In this document: positions 32,638 to 41,705 of the stretch, piece by piece | Position numbering within the stretch: position 1 is the stretch's first letter | How the letters are laid out: each line of letters opens with the position of its first letter | NCBI GenBank assembly: GCA_964603985.1 | Contig: CAZRXG010000006.1 | Coordinates: 99,508-163,507 of the forward strand | Source of the DNA: CAZRXG01 sp964603985 | Lineage (GTDB): Bacteria > Chloroflexota > Anaerolineae > Aggregatilineales > UBA3940 | Reading direction: 5' to 3' | Length of the DNA stretch: 64,000 bases | Translations under genes and position numbers: made by a program | The notes under the pieces: generated by a model | What the model was told of the DNA's origin: nothing | The model's database searches: none | What the model saw: only the letters and a program-made list of their open reading frames with translations

Positions 32638-34164
32638 TCAGCGCGGCAGCGACGCGTCGCCGAATAACTGGCCCATCATCCCCGCCTGGGCGGCATCCGT
32701 GCTGGCCGGGCGGCAGCGACCGCTGGTTGACCACTCCTGCAAACGCCGGATGCGCTCGGCTGCCGTCTTGCTCAACGGCACGATGGGGGCCATCGCCCGC
32801 AGGACGTCCTCCGTCTCGAACTCGCGCCGCTCGTTGAAGGCCAGGTGCATCGCATCGAAGATCGACTGCCTGATCTCCGCGCCGTTAAAGCCCTCACTCT
32901 GGAAGGCCAGGTTGTCCAGGTCGAACTCACGGATGCGGTTGGCCCGCACCTTGCTCAGGTGCACCTCGTAAATCTCGCGCCGCTCGCGCTCGCTGGGCAG
33001 GTCGATGAAGAAGATCTCGTCGAAGCGCCCCTTACGCAGCACCTCCGAAGGCAGCGATTCAATCGAGTTGGCGGTCGCGGCGATGAAGACCGGCGAGGTT
33101 TTCTCTTCCATCCAGGTGAGGATCGTCCCGAAGACGCGCGCCGAGGTGCCCGAATCGCCCACGTATGCGCTGCCCAGCCCGGCGAAGCCCTTGTCCAGCT
33201 CGTCCAGGAACAGCACGCAGGGGGCCATCGCCTCGGCCACGCGGATCATCTCGCGCGTCTTGGCCTCGCTCTCGCCGACCAGCCCACCCATCAGGCGTCC
33301 GGTGTCCAGCCGCAGGAGGGGAAGCTGCCACAGGCTGGCCGTCGCCTTGGCCGAGAGCGACTTGCCCGTCCCCTGGATGCCCACCAGCAGGATTCCCCTT
33401 GGGCTGGGCAGGCCGTAATCGCGCGCCTCCTTCGTGAAGGCCGCCGCGCGCTGTTCGAGCCACTGCTTTAGAATGTCCAGCCCGCCGATGTCGTCGATGG
33501 TCTCCTCTGACGGCCAGAACTCCAGCACCTCCGTCTGGCGGATGCGCTGCTTTTTCTCCTCCAGCATCAGGGGGATGGCGCGCTCGTCCAGGCATCCGTA
33601 GCTGGCGACGGCCCGCGCCAACCCCAGGCGGATGCGCGTCATCATCAGGCCCTGGCAGGCTTTGATCAGCGCATCGCGCCCGCCCGCCGAGAGGTGCACG
33701 GGCACCTGCTCCAGCACGGCCTCAAGCTCCGCGTCGATCTCCTCAAACGACGGAGGAGCCAGGTCGAGCACCGTGATCTCTTCCGCTAGGTCGGTGGGGA
33801 TGCGCAGGCCGGGGGAGGTGATGATCAGCGTCTTGCGGCTGTTGCGCAGGTGCCGCGCCAGGTTGCGCAGCTTACGCGCCACCTGGATGTCCTCCAGGAA
33901 GCGGTGCAGGTCGCGCATCACGAAGACGGTTGGCGCGTCTGACCGCGCCTTCTCGATCTCGTTCAGCGCCTGCATCGGGTTGTTGCGCCCCGTCCCACCT
34001 TCGAAGCCGTCCACGAAGTCCCAGAAGTGCACGGCTCGCTGCGGTGTGCCGTTCTCGGCGACGGCGGCGATCAACTGCTCGGCGCGTTCTTCCTCAGGAG
34101 AGGGGACGTAGATAATCGGGTAGCTGGATCGAATCAGGAGATCCAGTTCCTGTTCAAATACCAT
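32638..34164 (-). CDS. ycf46: Ycf46-type AAA ATPase
   Basis: A 508-residue AAA+ protein with the two-part plan of Ycf46 (plastid gene; Slr0374 in Synechocystis). Residues 1-250 are a degenerate ATPase-like domain starting DLLIRSSYPIIYVPSPEEER. Residues 225-480 form an active AAA module with Walker A GIQGTGKSLSAKA near 270, Walker B VLFLDELDKGF near 320 and the second region of homology LRKGRFDEIFFIDLPSERER near 385. In cyanobacteria Ycf46 is linked to stress and carbon uptake, but its substrate is not known. It heads the operon whose products include Ycf35, DUF2997, GrpE-like and Hsp70 proteins. Confidence 0.93.
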   Translation of the reverse strand: MVFEQELDLLIRSSYPIIYVPSPEEERAEQLIAAVAENGTPQRAVHFWDFVDGFEGGTGRNNPMQALNEIEKARSDAPTVFVMRDLHRFLEDIQVARKLRNLARHLRNSRKTLIITSPGLRIPTDLAEEITVLDLAPPSFEEIDAELEAVLEQVPVHLSAGGRDALIKACQGLMMTRIRLGLARAVASYGCLDERAIPLMLEEKKQRIRQTEVLEFWPSEETIDDIGGLDILKQWLEQRAAAFTKEARDYGLPSPRGILLVGIQGTGKSLSAKATASLWQLPLLRLDTGRLMGGLVGESEAKTREMIRVAEAMAPCVLFLDELDKGFAGLGSAYVGDSGTSARVFGTILTWMEEKTSPVFIAATANSIESLPSEVLRKGRFDEIFFIDLPSERERREIYEVHLSKVRANRIREFDLDNLAFQSEGFNGAEIRQSIFDAMHLAFNERREFETEDVLRAMAPIVPLSKTAAERIRRLQEWSTSGRCRPASTDAAQAGMMGQLFGDASLPR

Positions 34165-34223
34165 TACGTCACTTCCCGTTGAGCGTTCAAAATGTACGAT
34201 AGTGGGCGTGCTCTCTCACCCTG

Positions 34224-34229
34224 ATTATA
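34224..34229 (-). promoter_or_regulatory. Candidate -10 element of the ycf46 operon
   Basis: A perfect TATAAT on the minus strand, 60 bases before the start, faces away from the plus-strand promoter 25 bases further on. The -35 is poor. Confidence 0.35.
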
Positions 34230-34250
34230 CACCCAAGCGCGCTCCCCGTC

Positions 34251-34277
34251 TTGTATCCCCACAAAGCCCGGTATAAT
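34251..34277 (+). promoter_or_regulatory. Candidate promoter of the lipoprotein gene
   Basis: TTGTAT and TATAAT with a short 15-base spacer, 28 bases upstream of the start codon. Confidence 0.45.
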
Positions 34278-34304
34278 GGGATCGCCCGATCTGGAGGTGT
34301 GGCG

Positions 34305-35180
34305 ATGAAACCTGCTCACCTGATCGCGATAACTGTCGGAGGGGGGCTAAGCCTTCTGATTGCTGCCTGTGCATCCCAGCCCTCCCCTGAGATCCCACCG
34401 ACGCCCTCCCCGCGTCCTACGGCGTCAGGCGCGCCCACTCAGGCCATCCCCTCACCGACGGGGCCGCTCTCTCCGACTGCGCCAACGGTCGCCCAACCCG
34501 GCGTGTCCGGCTGGCCTACCGGCCCCTGCGAGCACTTCCTGTGGCCTCTGCGCGACGGAGCCGTCTGGGTTTACCGGTTGTCCGACCTGGATCAGCCCGC
34601 CGAACTCGTCATGGAGAGTGTCATCGACGCCGGGGGTGTGGCGATCTCCTTCAAAGGCCAGACGAGCACGCTGAACTGCATCGACGAGGCGCTGTGCGGT
34701 CTCCCGCCCGGTCTGGTCGGCCACCCCGACCTCGGCAATCAGATCATCGGGCTGAACCCGCGCGGCGACTACCTGCCCCCACCCGCCCAACTGCTGCCGC
34801 TCGGCACGCCGGTCGTCTGGGATCTGGAGCTTGACGCCGCCGGTGCGATCACCCTCCCGCTGAGCGATGTGCCGGTGCCCATCGTCGGCGGGCGGCTGGT
34901 CGTGTCCAATACAACCGGCGAGGTCGAGCCGGTCGGCGTACCGGCTGGCACGTTCACCGCGCTGCCCGTGCGTGAGGTCGTCTTCTTCGAGATCCAGGTC
35001 AGCCTGCCCGACGGGTCACAGCAGGCCGTCTACATCGACGCCACGACGCAGCGCTACTACGTCGAGGGAGTCGGGCTGGTGAAAGCTGTCTACGAAGGGG
35101 GAACGATCAGCGCTCCCGGCGGCACGTGGTCGCTGGAGCCTGGCCCGGTGCTGGAGCTTGTCAGCTTCACCCTGCCCTGA
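34305..35180 (+). CDS. Secreted lipoprotein of unknown function
   Basis: A 291-residue protein with a signal peptide ending in a lipobox LLIAACAS (Cys at about residue 23). A Pro/Thr/Ser-rich linker to about residue 68 is typical of Chloroflexota lipoproteins. The mature domain (residues 70-291) begins FLWPLRDGAVWVYRLSD and is beta-rich. GGAGG lies 7 bases before the ATG at 34305; an upstream in-frame start at 34251 would place extra residues before the signal peptide. No family is recognised. Confidence 0.8.
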   Translation: MKPAHLIAITVGGGLSLLIAACASQPSPEIPPTPSPRPTASGAPTQAIPSPTGPLSPTAPTVAQPGVSGWPTGPCEHFLWPLRDGAVWVYRLSDLDQPAELVMESVIDAGGVAISFKGQTSTLNCIDEALCGLPPGLVGHPDLGNQIIGLNPRGDYLPPPAQLLPLGTPVVWDLELDAAGAITLPLSDVPVPIVGGRLVVSNTTGEVEPVGVPAGTFTALPVREVVFFEIQVSLPDGSQQAVYIDATTQRYYVEGVGLVKAVYEGGTISAPGGTWSLEPGPVLELVSFTLP

Positions 35181-35216
35181 TCGGTCGCCACCATGATGAC
35201 CTTTCTGGCCGCCTCT

Positions 35217-35245
35217 TTGGTTTTGCTGTGGCCCGATTGTATAAT
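35217..35245 (+). promoter_or_regulatory. Promoter of sucCD
   Basis: TTGGTT and TATAAT separated by 17 bases, about 50 bases before the sucC GTG start. Confidence 0.6.
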
Positions 35246-35293
35246 GTGAAGGCAAGTGCACGAACGCCCCCCTTTTGTTAAAGAGGAGTCGCA

Positions 35294-36457
35294 GTGAAGC
35301 TCCACGAGTACCAATCGAAGTTCCGTTTCGCCGAGCATGGTATCCCCATTCCCCGCGGCAGAGTTGCCAATACCCCCAATGAAACTTTTGCGATCGCTAA
35401 AGAGATCGGCTGTCCGGTCGTCGTAAAGGCTCAGGTGCTGGTTGGCGGGCGAGGCAAGGCGGGCGGCATCAAGCTCGCCAAGACGCCCGAAGAAGCCGAG
35501 GCTCACGCCACCACGATCCTGGGCATGGATATCAAGGGCCTGACCGTCAAGAAGGTGCTGGTCGACCCGGCAGTCGAGATCAGAACCGAGATCTACCTCG
35601 GCGTGACGGTTGACCGCGCCGCGCGCCGCACCGTCGTGATGGCTTCGGCGGCGGGCGGCGTCGATATCGAAGAGGTCGCCGCCACCACGCCGGAGAAGAT
35701 CATCAAAGAGCATGTCGATCCCTTCCTGGGGCTGCGCGATTATCAGGCCCGCGATATCGCGGGCAGCATCGGTCTGTCTCGTGAGAACTGGCGCGAGTTC
35801 ATCCAGATCGCTCGCGGCCTCTATCAATGTTTTTTGGAGAGCGACGCTTCGCTGGCCGAGATCAATCCTCTGGTTGTGACCGCCGACGGTAAGCTGCTGG
35901 CCGTCGACGGCAAGATGGTGCTCGACGACAACGCCCTCTTCCGCCATCCCAACCTGGCCGAGATGCGCGACACGGACGAGGAAGCTCCCGCCGAGACCCA
36001 GGCCCGGCAGGCCGGCCTGAGCTACGTCAAGCTGGACGGCGAGATCGGCTGTATGGTCAACGGGGCCGGGCTGGCGATGGCGACGATGGACATGACCAAG
36101 CTGTTCGGCGGCTCCCCCGCCAACTTCCTCGATATCGGCGGCGGGGCCAAGGCCGAGAGAGTCGCCGCCGCGCTGCGTATCATCCTGGCCGACCGCAACG
36201 TGAAGGCCACCCTGTTCAACATCTTCGGCGGCATCACGCGCTGCGACGAAGTTGCCAGGGGCATCCTGGCCGCCATCGATGAAGTTGAGCCGACCGTTCC
36301 GATGGTCATCCGGCTGGTCGGCACCAATGAGGAAGAAGGCCGCGCCATCCTGGCCGAGGCTGGTCTGACCGATTTGAACGTCGCCAGCACGCTTGCCGAG
36401 GCGGCCCGCAGGGCGGTCGAGGTATCGAAGATGGCAGCAAGTGAGAGTGCGCCGTGA
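35294..36457 (+). CDS. sucC: Succinyl-CoA ligase beta subunit
   Basis: The beta subunit of the TCA-cycle ligase that couples succinyl-CoA cleavage to nucleotide triphosphate formation. The 387 residues carry an ATP-grasp domain (VVVKAQVLVGGRGKAGGIKL near 45, LAEINPLVVT near 195) and the C-terminal CoA-ligase part (DIGGGAKAERV near 290, FNIFGGITRCDEVA near 325). It uses a GTG start with AGAGGAG 5 bases upstream. Its stop overlaps the sucD start as GTGA. Confidence 0.97.
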   Translation: MKLHEYQSKFRFAEHGIPIPRGRVANTPNETFAIAKEIGCPVVVKAQVLVGGRGKAGGIKLAKTPEEAEAHATTILGMDIKGLTVKKVLVDPAVEIRTEIYLGVTVDRAARRTVVMASAAGGVDIEEVAATTPEKIIKEHVDPFLGLRDYQARDIAGSIGLSRENWREFIQIARGLYQCFLESDASLAEINPLVVTADGKLLAVDGKMVLDDNALFRHPNLAEMRDTDEEAPAETQARQAGLSYVKLDGEIGCMVNGAGLAMATMDMTKLFGGSPANFLDIGGGAKAERVAAALRIILADRNVKATLFNIFGGITRCDEVARGILAAIDEVEPTVPMVIRLVGTNEEEGRAILAEAGLTDLNVASTLAEAARRAVEVSKMAASESAP

Positions 36458-37317
36458 GCATCCTGGTTGACAAAAACACCCGGCTGATTGTTCAAGGCGT
36501 GACCGGACGCGAGGGCGGCTTCCACACCGAGCAGATGGTCGCCTACGGCACGAAAGTCGTCGGCGGCGTGACGCCCGGCAAAGGCGGCGAGTGGGTCGGC
36601 AAGGTGCCCGTTTTTGACACCGTCAAAGTGGCGGTTGAGGCAACCGGTGCCAACTGCTCGGTCGTCTTCGTCCCGGCGCGCTTCACCCCCGACGCCATCT
36701 ACGAGGCCGCCGACGCGGGCATCCCCCTGATCGTCGCCATCACCGAGGGCGTGCCCGTGCAGGACATGATCAAGGTGCGCTCCTTCCTCGACCAGAAGGG
36801 CGTCCGGCTGGTCGGCCCCAACTGCCCCGGTCTGCTGACGCCCGGCCAGGCGAAAGTCGGCATCATGCCCGGCCACATCGCGACCCCCGGCAGTATCGGC
36901 GTCGTGTCCCGGTCGGGCACGCTCACCTACGAGGTCGTCTACGCGCTCACCGCCCGGGGCATGGGCCAGACGACCTGCGTCGGCATCGGCGGCGACCCGA
37001 TCAACGGCACCGGCTTCATCGACGTGTTGCAGATGTTCGAGTGCGACCCGGTCACCGAGCAAGTCGTGCTGATCGGCGAGATCGGCGGCACGGACGAGGA
37101 AAAGGCCGCCCGCTTCATCGCCGAGACCATGACCAAGCCGGTCGTCGCCTTCGTTGCCGGGCGCACCGCGCCGCCCGGCAAACGTATGGGCCACGCCGGG
37201 GCCATCGTCGAAGGTGGCGCTGGGCGTGCCGAGGACAAGATCGCGGCGCTGGAGGAGGTCGGCGTCAGGGTGGCCGAGCACCCGGAGCAGATCCCGGATT
37301 TGCTGGCCGACCTCTAG
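36454..37317 (+). CDS. sucD: Succinyl-CoA ligase alpha subunit
   Basis: The alpha subunit, 287 residues, with the CoA-binding N-terminus (RLIVQGVTGREGGFHTEQM; shown in part), GPNCPGLLTP near 128 and the phosphohistidine region MGHAGAIVEGG near 248. It starts with GTG at 36454 and overlaps sucC by 4 bases. Confidence 0.97.
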   Translation: MSILVDKNTRLIVQGVTGREGGFHTEQMVAYGTKVVGGVTPGKGGEWVGKVPVFDTVKVAVEATGANCSVVFVPARFTPDAIYEAADAGIPLIVAITEGVPVQDMIKVRSFLDQKGVRLVGPNCPGLLTPGQAKVGIMPGHIATPGSIGVVSRSGTLTYEVVYALTARGMGQTTCVGIGGDPINGTGFIDVLQMFECDPVTEQVVLIGEIGGTDEEKAARFIAETMTKPVVAFVAGRTAPPGKRMGHAGAIVEGGAGRAEDKIAALEEVGVRVAEHPEQIPDLLADL

Positions 37318-37340
37318 TAGCGGCTGCCGGAAAAAGATTG

Positions 37341-37369
37341 GGGCTGGCCCGTCACCGACGCGCCAGCCC
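37341..37369 (+). terminator. Weak stem-loop after sucD
   Basis: An 8-bp stem (GGGCTGGC / GCCAGCCC) with a 13-base loop, 24 bases after the stop. No T run follows, so termination is uncertain. Confidence 0.35.
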
Positions 37370-37375
37370 TCGCAG

Positions 37376-37404
37376 TTTGGCCTGGGGCCGACTTGTGCTA
37401 AACT
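37376..37404 (+). promoter_or_regulatory. Candidate promoter before the GGxV-motif protein
   Basis: TTTGGC, a 17-base spacer ending in TGC, then TAAACT. A closely similar arrangement lies before the second GGxV-motif gene at 47226-47254. Confidence 0.4.
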
Positions 37405-37445
37405 GAGCGTAACAGACCTCCTGTAAACACTGGTGGGAGCAGGTC

Positions 37446-38594
37446 ATGACACCCGTCTCTGATGAGTTGCTGTCGAAACCGGCCAACAGCTACGTCGCCA
37501 TGCGCGGCGACCGGACGTTGCTTGAGGCGCTGCATGCGCTTCAGGCTGAGGATGGACAGGAGTGGTGGTTCCTGGTCGTCGAGCTGGGCGAGCGGCGCTA
37601 CCTGGCCGCGCGCTTCGGCGCTTTCCGGGAGCGGCTCGCCGCACAGGGGGAGGCCCTCCTTGCGATGCCTCTGCGCGATGTCGGCGATCCGCTCGTGCCG
37701 GTTGAGGTCGTTGACCGGGGAGTGGCTCTCTCACTGGCCGAAGGGCGCGCGGAGAGAAACCCTGCCGGGCTGGTGGTCGTGCTCGAAGCGGGTGGCCCTC
37801 CCGCCGGGATCGCCGGTGTGCTGAGCGTCGGCGGCACGCGCGAGGCACCTGCTTTCGACGAGCCTTCGCTTTTTGCGCTGGCCGGGCTTCCTGACACCGG
37901 GTTTGGCGGGGCGGTAGAGGAAGCGGCCCCGGAAGCACCGGCAGCCGCGCAGCCGGGCAGGCCCGCAGCCAAGCGCCGCGAGAAGGCCGACCGGATTGCA
38001 GTTGACATCGGCGGCAGCGTCGAGAGCGGAGGGGAGGTCATCATCGCCGGTGACGATGTCAACATCTACACCACTCCACCCGATGAAGAAACGCGCGTGC
38101 AGTTCCGCCGCTTTGAGGCCGCCTTCCCTCAGGAGGTGCATCTCGGCGTCGAAGAGAAGCTGTTCGTGGCCGTCCTGCTGCCCGACCGTCCGTCGCCGTT
38201 TGCCGACGCGCTCAGGCCGCAGTCAACCAGCAGCACCGATGAGGTGCCCATCCCCACGCCGGTCGATGCCAGGACCGGTCGGTTGAAGCCGGTGAACATC
38301 GAGGTCTCGATCACGACCACCGGGTTCAAGGTCAAGGGGGATCCGGTCAAGTCGCTGACGGTGTGGCCGGACGGGCGCACCGCGATGCGCTGGTTCCTGC
38401 TCGAACCGGAGGAGACGGGCAGGCAGCAGGTCATGATCGAGCTTACCTACAACAGGCGTCTGCTGGATGAGATCACTCTGGAGGCCGAGGTTTTCAAGCC
38501 GGAGACCAGGGCGCGCCGCCTGCTGAACCTCTCGCTGAGCGTCGTGGCTTTTAACCTGCAATTCAGCTTTGGGCTTGGCCCGGCTGCTGCCTGA
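37446..38594 (+). CDS. Unknown modular protein with GGxV motif and beta-rich C-terminus
   Basis: A 382-residue protein in three parts. Residues 10-140 form a globular alpha/beta region (SYVAMRGDRTLLEALHALQ, then LVVELGERRYLAARFGA). Residues 155-185 are an Ala/Pro-rich linker. Residues 185-210 hold IAVDIGGSVESGGEVIIAGD, a short beta motif that recurs in the protein at 47.3 kb. The C-terminal 170 residues look like a beta-sandwich (EVHLGVEEKLFVAVLLPDRP, NIEVSITTTGFKV). I do not recognise the family. The GGxV motif is common near NLR-like and effector genes in Chloroflexota and cyanobacteria, but no effector is visible here. Confidence 0.75.
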   Translation: MTPVSDELLSKPANSYVAMRGDRTLLEALHALQAEDGQEWWFLVVELGERRYLAARFGAFRERLAAQGEALLAMPLRDVGDPLVPVEVVDRGVALSLAEGRAERNPAGLVVVLEAGGPPAGIAGVLSVGGTREAPAFDEPSLFALAGLPDTGFGGAVEEAAPEAPAAAQPGRPAAKRREKADRIAVDIGGSVESGGEVIIAGDDVNIYTTPPDEETRVQFRRFEAAFPQEVHLGVEEKLFVAVLLPDRPSPFADALRPQSTSSTDEVPIPTPVDARTGRLKPVNIEVSITTTGFKVKGDPVKSLTVWPDGRTAMRWFLLEPEETGRQQVMIELTYNRRLLDEITLEAEVFKPETRARRLLNLSLSVVAFNLQFSFGLGPAAA

Positions 38595-38639
38595 TCGGTC
38601 GCGCTGTAGAAAACCGGTCGGTGATGTAAAGGAGAGCCT

Positions 38640-39512
38640 GTGACCGTCGATAAGGTTGTCATCTATACCGTCAACGACCAGCCCATCCACGCCCGCGAGG
38701 AGGGGTCTTCTGACGCTCCGCTCGCGCTCATGATGCACGGCTGGTCGAGTTCGTGGTATGCGCTCTCGCCGCTGCTGCCGCTGCTGAGTCGACGCTATCA
38801 CTGCGTGGCCGTTGACCTGCCCGGCTACGGCGAGTCGCCTCCCCTGCCGGAGCGGGCAACCGTCCCCGCCTACGCCGATCTGCTTGCCGACCTGATCGCA
38901 GATCTGAGCGACCGCCCCGCCGTCCTGGTCGGGCACTCGATGGGCGGCATGACCGCCCTCACCATGGCCATACGCCATCCCGACCTCGTCGAGCGCATGG
39001 TGCTGCTGGCCCCGACCGTCAGCGGCCGTCTGTCGCTGTTCATTAACCTGTTTGTCTCGCCCATCACCCTGCTGGAGCGGGTGCGCCTGTTCAACGTCAT
39101 CGTCGCCGCGCTGGAGCCGCAGTTTATGACCATCACCGACGGCCTGATGCGTCCCTCCCAGTTCGCCGAGCAGACCGGCATCACCAAAGACGACTACAAC
39201 CGTCTCCGCGCCGACGCCCGCCGTCCGGGCCAGGGGCGCGTGCGGGCCGAGTGTTTCTGGGCCATGCGCAATAATGACCTGCGTGGCCAGCTTGGCGGGA
39301 TCGAAGCCCCGGCGCTGGTCATCTGGGGGCTGGAGGACAACACCGTCCCCCTCCGCGACGCCAGCGCCCTGGCTCAGGAGTGGCCGAAAGCCGATCTGCG
39401 CTTCATCCCCAACGCCGGTCACTGGCCTCAATTTGAGGCCCCCGAAACCACCGAGCGCTACGTCCGGGCCTTCCTCAATATGCCGCTCAAGCTCCTTACC
39501 GTCGAATTCTGA
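38640..39512 (+). CDS. Alpha/beta-hydrolase
   Basis: A 290-residue single-domain alpha/beta-hydrolase. The oxyanion region is LMMHGWSSSWY near residue 30, the nucleophile elbow is VGHSMGGM near 99, the acid is in WGLEDNTVPL near 228 and the histidine in NAGHWPQFEAP near 258, so the triad is complete. It starts with GTG at 38640, 4 bases after GGAGA. The substrate cannot be told; neighbours give little help. Confidence 0.92.
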   Translation: MTVDKVVIYTVNDQPIHAREEGSSDAPLALMMHGWSSSWYALSPLLPLLSRRYHCVAVDLPGYGESPPLPERATVPAYADLLADLIADLSDRPAVLVGHSMGGMTALTMAIRHPDLVERMVLLAPTVSGRLSLFINLFVSPITLLERVRLFNVIVAALEPQFMTITDGLMRPSQFAEQTGITKDDYNRLRADARRPGQGRVRAECFWAMRNNDLRGQLGGIEAPALVIWGLEDNTVPLRDASALAQEWPKADLRFIPNAGHWPQFEAPETTERYVRAFLNMPLKLLTVEF

Positions 39513-39734
39513 CGCCCTGGGATAGGCCGCGAGGGGCTGCCGGGCCTCTTATCATATAATATAGAGAGCGTAGGGGGTGCGTAGGGGACGCGCGGTAACG
39601 TCCTCTATCTGTTCCATTTGTGCCTTTGGGTGAAAGGTGTGGGATGACAGACACCTTATCTGCTTCCGCTCAACCGGGGGTTGGTCAACCTATAAGTGGG
39701 GTACGGCCTTAGCTACTCTTCGCGAGGTGTGCTC

Positions 39735-41654
39735 ATGGAGATCGAGGCGAAGTTCGCCCTGCCTGACGCAGAGACTTACCAAGATTTGTTGGTGGTCGAG
39801 CATCTGGCCGGGTTTACGCTTTCGGCAGGCCGGACCCGGCACATGCGTGATACTTACCTCGACACGGCTGACCGGGCGATCCTGGAGGCCGGGTATGCCT
39901 GTCGTCGGCGGGAGCAGGACGAGGGCATCCTGATCACGCTCAAGCAACTGGGGGGCGTCGAGGGGGCCATCCACCGCCGGGAAGAGATGGAGGTCACGCT
40001 GGCGGCTGACGTCCCCCCGGCGGAGTGGCCCGCCGGTTTGGCGCGCGACCGGGTGCTTGAGCTGATCGGCGAAGATCCGCTGTGTCCGCTCTTCGCCCTC
40101 CGGCAGACACGCGTCATTCGTCAGGTGAGCCGGGACGGGCGTCAGGTGGCCGAGTTGAGCCTGGATGAGGTGCGGCTGGTTGCCTGGGACACCGAGCGGG
40201 TCTTTTTCGACCTTGAGGTTGAGTTGGCCGCGCAGGGGGCCGGTGATGATCTCAAGGCGATTGCTGCCTACCTGCAGGACGAATGGGGCCTGGTCCCTGA
40301 ACCCTGGTCGAAGTTTGAGCGGGCACACGCTTTCCTGGAGGGCGTGAGCCCGGGTGGAGACCTGCTGACATCCTACGAGTATGCCGTCTGCCTGGAGGTC
40401 GCTGAGCAGGACGACGTGCACGCCCGGCGAGCGCAGGCCCTGTTGGCGCTGGATGAGGGGGTGACGCAGGCCGAGGCGGGCGAGCAAGCCGGTCTGACCG
40501 CTCGCCAGGTGAGCTACTGGCTGGCGCGCTTCCGGGAGAAGCGGCTGGGTATTTTCCCCGACGATGCTTTAAGCTGGCCCGCCCCGGAACCGGCAGTCCC
40601 CCGCCCGGAGGTGCAGCCTGAGCCGGAGTCTGAAGCGGAGCCGGAGCCTGAAGCGGAGATCCTCCCACCACCCGACGCGCCCGGTCTGGAACCGGACGAC
40701 ACAATGGCCGAGGCGGCCCGCAAGACGCTGTACTTCCACTTCCAACAGATGCTCTATCACGAGCCGGGCACCCGCCTGGGGGGGGACCCCGACGAACTGC
40801 ATGATATGCGGGTGTCCACCCGCCGTATGCGGGCCGCCCTCCAGGTCTTCGGCGACTACCTGGATATGGAGCAGATGGCGCCGTTTGCCAAGGGGCTGCG
40901 GCGCACCGGTCGCGCGTTGGGCGCCGTGCGGGACATGGACGTGTTCTGGGAGAAGACTCAGCGCTACCTCGATTCGCTGCCACCGGAGCAGCAAGGCGAC
41001 CTGGATCCGCTGCGAACGGTGTGGGAGGCGGAGCACGAGCAGGCCCGGCAGAGGATGCTGGCCTACCTGGACGGCGATCGCTATGCCCGCTTCAAGGAGC
41101 GTTTTGGCCGGTTTTTGCAAACGCCCGGTGCCGGGGCGCTGCCGCTCATCTCTAAGAAGGGGCAGCCGCTGCCCCGCCGCCTGCGGCATGTTGTGCCGGT
41201 GGTTGTGCACCAGCGCCTGATGGCTGTGCGCTCTTATGATGAGTGGGTGACCGCGCCCGAAATCCCGTTGGAGCGGCTGCACCGGCTTCGCATCGCCGCC
41301 AAGGGGCTGCGCTATACGCTGGAGTTTTTCCAGGAGGTGCTGGGGGCGGAGGCCGGTGCCGTGATTGACGAGATCAAGGGATTGCAGGATCACCTGGGTG
41401 CCTTGCAGGATGCAGTGGTCGCCAGCGACCTGCTGCGCGGCTTTTTGACCTGGGGCACCTGGGGGCACATCCAGACCGGGGCCGGTAAGATGTCTCTGCC
41501 TGTCGAGCCTATCGTCGCGCCCGGCGTGGCGGCCTACCTGGCGGCCCGGCAGACCGAGCTTCAGGAGCTTCTGGATACCTTCCCCCAGGTCTGGGCGCGC
41601 ATCCAGAATCCGGAATTCAGTCAGGGGATAGCTGTGGCTCTGGCGGTGCTGTAA
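39735..41654 (+). CDS. CYTH-HTH-CHAD domain protein
   Basis: A 639-residue protein. Residues 1-205 form a CYTH (triphosphate tunnel) domain with MEIEAKF, the E-x-E-x-K motif. Residues 228-275 form a helix-turn-helix-like unit (RRAQALLALDEGVTQAEAGE, then LTARQVSYWLARFRE). A Pro/Glu repeat linker follows to about 318. Residues 325-625 form a CHAD domain with LHDMRVSTRRMRAAL and RLRIAAKGLRYTLEFF, helices rich in surface His, Lys and Arg known to bind polyphosphate. The ATG at 39735 has GAGG 7 bases upstream. It heads a run of polyphosphate enzymes. An isolated TATAAT at 39555-39560 lies in the leader. Confidence 0.93.
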   Translation: MEIEAKFALPDAETYQDLLVVEHLAGFTLSAGRTRHMRDTYLDTADRAILEAGYACRRREQDEGILITLKQLGGVEGAIHRREEMEVTLAADVPPAEWPAGLARDRVLELIGEDPLCPLFALRQTRVIRQVSRDGRQVAELSLDEVRLVAWDTERVFFDLEVELAAQGAGDDLKAIAAYLQDEWGLVPEPWSKFERAHAFLEGVSPGGDLLTSYEYAVCLEVAEQDDVHARRAQALLALDEGVTQAEAGEQAGLTARQVSYWLARFREKRLGIFPDDALSWPAPEPAVPRPEVQPEPESEAEPEPEAEILPPPDAPGLEPDDTMAEAARKTLYFHFQQMLYHEPGTRLGGDPDELHDMRVSTRRMRAALQVFGDYLDMEQMAPFAKGLRRTGRALGAVRDMDVFWEKTQRYLDSLPPEQQGDLDPLRTVWEAEHEQARQRMLAYLDGDRYARFKERFGRFLQTPGAGALPLISKKGQPLPRRLRHVVPVVVHQRLMAVRSYDEWVTAPEIPLERLHRLRIAAKGLRYTLEFFQEVLGAEAGAVIDEIKGLQDHLGALQDAVVASDLLRGFLTWGTWGHIQTGAGKMSLPVEPIVAPGVAAYLAARQTELQELLDTFPQVWARIQNPEFSQGIAVALAVL

Positions 41655-41705
41655 CCTGCCGGGCGACGGGAAAAAGAGCATCTTAGTGCCTCAGGAGCAG
41701 GGAAA

